Of a DNA stretch of 64,000 bases, positions 54,701 to 64,000 are shown piece by piece. This DNA comes from Mugil cephalus (taxonomy: Eukaryota; Chordata; Actinopteri; Mugiliformes; Mugilidae). The notes under the pieces were generated by a model. It searched no databases and was not told where the DNA came from. It saw only the letters and a program-made list of their open reading frames with translations. The translations under genes and the position numbers were made by a program. Position 1 is the stretch's first letter. Each line of letters starts with the position of its first letter. The stretch is from assembly GCF_022458985.1 (NCBI RefSeq), contig NC_061783.1, positions 11,894,913 to 11,958,912 on the forward strand, read 5' to 3'.

Positions 54701-55349
54701 TAAAACAACCTGCAAGAAACGTAAGTGATTTTTACAGTCACCGTGAGAAGAGTTATCTCAACAAAAGCCTATTGTCACCGCCATCAGTGAGCACATGGGT
54801 TAGTCTGTGACCTCAATGCACTGTTTTTTTTACCCTGTTCTAGTCCATGCACATAAAAACGCACAACTCCTGTCTCCTCTTCTTATGGATCACACCTTCC
54901 CTCACATTTCTGCAGGTGGGCTTGGTGTAAGGACAGCAGGGCGGGGCTTGAGTCTGTGTGATGTGACCAATCTGTCCCCTGCAGCCTATCGCAAGTTCTC
55001 CTGTGGAGGCTCACGGCCTTCTGATGCCCGATGCGGCACCCCAGTCCCTGCTCGCAAGCGGCGCTGCACCATGGTGGTTGACTATAAGGAGCCCTCTCTG
55101 AATGCGTAAGTTCACGTACGAATGCTGCTTTTGCAGTAAATGGTTGGTGTTGTCTGCATTCGTATTCATACTGTACCATACCTTGACAGGAAACTTCGCC
55201 GTGGGGACAAACACACAGACTTGCAGTTCCTCCGCTCTCCTGTTTTCAAGGAAAAGTCGGGCAGGAGGTCTGAGCAAAAATCGAGGAATTCTATGAACAA
55301 CCAGCAGCGTTTTAAGAAATACAACGAGTCTTTTGTCGGATGTCACTGA
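51715..55349 (+). CDS. sgo1: Shugoshin 1
   Basis: Protector of centromeric cohesin: it recruits PP2A and shields cohesin from the prophase pathway until anaphase. Nine coding exons: 51715-51859, 52039-52247, 52344-52396, 52496-52560, 52959-53792, 53924-54046, 54547-54720, 54916-55105, 55190-55349. They give 650 residues plus TGA (human 561). The start, [20 protein letters not shown], parallels human SGO1. An N-terminal coiled coil follows (about 55-118, [16 protein letters not shown] to KLKEQEALV), the PP2A-binding region in the family. The large exon 5 encodes a charged, low-complexity middle and includes [16 protein letters not shown], equivalent to the human VHLTPF motif. The basic SGO C-box reads [15 protein letters not shown] then [20 protein letters not shown]; it binds centromeric histone H2A phosphorylated by Bub1. 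The long middle argues for SGO1, and the kat2b neighbour supports it over SGO2. Confidence 0.94.
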
Positions 55350-55668
55350 AAGCAGCCACCTCACTTTTTGAGTCTGAACTGAGGGCTGCCTGGTTTTGTC
55401 AGCTTTCAAGTGACTTCTTGAAGCTTGACAAATTATCATTTTATCACCTATAACGTTTCTTTGTGACTATTAACAGCAACTGTGATCAGTTTTATATTTG
55501 TTTTCATTGTGTTCCTTTCTCATCTTAAAGCTTTTGTCTCTGCATCTGTTCTTTGTCTCTGTAGATGTAGTAATTGCTATTTTGAAATGATGGCTTGACT
55601 TTCAAATTTTAAATGTCTTCATCTTATTATTGCTCTATCACGAGATGCTGAATAAGAGTACATATTTT

Positions 55669-55726
55669 AATAAAATTCACATTTTTCTTTATTGTATGTT
55701 CTATTACTGTAAGATGTGACAATAAA
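55669..55726 (+). promoter_or_regulatory. Polyadenylation signals, sgo1
   Basis: AATAAA at 55669-55674 and again at 55721-55726, about 320 and 370 bp after the sgo1 stop. They suggest two alternative ends. Confidence 0.65.
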
Positions 55727-57187
55727 CTATCTATCTACTCTATTGCTTTGAGTAAGTTTATGTTATCATAGTGAAATACATTTAATATGAGTAGGAACTT
55801 AATAAGGTTGGATCAAATCAGTTGGGGTAAGTGAAAGCTGGGCAAATCTCTGGTATAACCTGAGTTAAAAAAAAAAAAGGACAAACACAGAATTAGCCTC
55901 ATTTCTGTTTTATTCAGTCTATAAAATAGGCTAATACTATGTCATTAAAACAAATTGTACAAAGAGCATGAGATAAATCTTCCAGACATATTACAAAAGG
56001 TATTTTTTTTTCCTAAAGTTTGAAAAGTACAAACACCTTTTTTACAAAACAGCAAAACTACGTCGTATTGCACAGTCTTTTCATTTATCTCCAAAGTATA
56101 AAGTTATCAATCTCCATCTGCGGGACAAAAATAAGAAATAATAAATTAAGACCTTGTCTTAAGCATAATTCTTCTAAATTACAGCACATAAATAATAAGA
56201 ATAAACTCTAAAATAATTAAATTAGTCCTTAGTCAACAGTGTAATTTATATGTGAAACAGAGGATGTTTTCATTTATGTTAACTAATACTTGGAAAAATA
56301 AAAGTGCATTTCAATAGTCAAATGCCCTATGTGGCTTGGCGGGGGGGAAATTATTATTTTTTTTAGTTCTGAAAAAGAAAATATATGTTATATACACATT
56401 TAAAATATACAATGGGTATAAGTGCTTCAACGTAATTAAAATCTGTACAAATTTAAAGTATGTATTCCTCTTTTGGCAGGATGAACTCATCACAAACACA
56501 TCTTTGACCTCATTTACGCTGTACATGCTCACAAGAGATATACAGACAGGAAAACCTAGACTCTCGGCCACTTTCCCCACAGATAACACTTCTGTGATGA
56601 CTCGATCGACTGCAGACGCGGTCGCTTCTCGTGACATTTCTACCTGAGTCAACTGAGAGGAGGAAGCAGACGCTAAAAAGGCAGTATGAAAACAAAGGAG
56701 ATAAAGTCAGATGGGTGGTGACTCTCCAGTCAGCCGTAATCCTCTGATGCCTTCCAGCGTCTGACACAAATATACTGACAGGTCCTTTCTGCCCTGTTTA
56801 ATATGTATTACTCTACCGCCATCCTTTCTTTCTATAAGCCTCTGGGAGACGTGATGAAATACAATACAAAGCCACAATGGGTCATTTGTTTGAAATCAAA
56901 CATTCTAACAGCTCCTCAATGAGTCCTTCCCTCTTGGCCTATCCTTTCGTGATAAATATCAGTCTACTGATTCAGGATCTGGGCCAGCGTGCATTAAACA
57001 GTAGAAGAGTGTTGATCTGAGACCTTTTTCCACCTTTTACATTAAGATGTGTCTCTGAAACCTACCCGCACCAGAATCAGTAGTCCTAGTCTTTACTTGT
57101 CCTTTGCGTTACCTCTAACTTAACAAATCCCAGGCCGAGGGCTGCCTCGTAGTTGTTAAGGTAAGGAGAAAACTTATCCCCTCTCAT
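55727..57187 (-). other. kat2b 3'UTR and tail-to-tail junction with sgo1
   Basis: The minus-strand signal AATAAA (TTTATT at 55909-55914) would give kat2b a 3'UTR of about 1.27 kb. This leaves fewer than 200 bp between the sgo1 and kat2b polyadenylation signals. The sequence is AT-rich and has no other gene. Confidence 0.55.
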
Positions 57188-63963
<6,776 letters not shown>

Positions 63964-64000
63964 CTGTAAAGAGTGCAGCCGCAATTAGTACGAGCACAAA

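Overview
The window is nuclear DNA of a ray-finned (teleost) fish. All seven genes recognised are vertebrate genes split by short GT-AG introns. Intergenic gaps are only 2-6 kb, CA/GT microsatellites are frequent, and Tc1-type and other short DNA-transposon relics lie in introns. No bacterial operon, CRISPR array, rRNA or convincing tRNA was seen. All exon joins were worked out by hand from splice sites, reading phase and protein similarity. Every listed junction keeps the frame.

Layout, left to right: (1) tinagl1, + strand, 5' end cut off by the window, last ten coding exons 327-12423. (2) lim2, - strand, four coding exons 17321-18241 with a likely non-coding first exon near 18.7 kb. (3) ubqln4, + strand, eleven coding exons 20477-25520. 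(4) rab25, + strand, five coding exons 27825-29577. (5) A gene-free 5.2 kb interval. (6) znf385d, + strand, eight coding exons 34836-45752. (7) A gene-free 6 kb interval. (8) sgo1, + strand, nine coding exons 51715-55349. (9) kat2b (PCAF), - strand, seventeen coding exons 57188-63963, with its 5' end beyond the right edge. sgo1 and kat2b converge tail to tail.

The genes do not form one pathway. Their products are a matrix-associated catalytically dead cathepsin-like protein, a lens membrane protein, a proteasome shuttle factor, an epithelial recycling GTPase, a U1-type zinc-finger protein, the centromeric cohesion protector and a histone acetyltransferase. The order does carry information: ubqln4 and rab25 are neighbours in human 1q22, and znf385d, sgo1 and kat2b lie together in human 3p24. 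The interval 29.6-34.8 kb therefore looks like a junction between two ancestral gene blocks.

The rest is introns, UTRs, microsatellites, two relics of one Tc1-type family, an unusual foldback element with a repeated subterminal motif inside kat2b, a likely hAT terminal fragment, and some candidate regulatory clusters. I found no clear evidence of a previously undescribed biological system. The best leads are the foldback element, the sgo1 promoter cluster, the histidine-rich tail of Tinagl1 and the candidate enhancer in znf385d intron 1.
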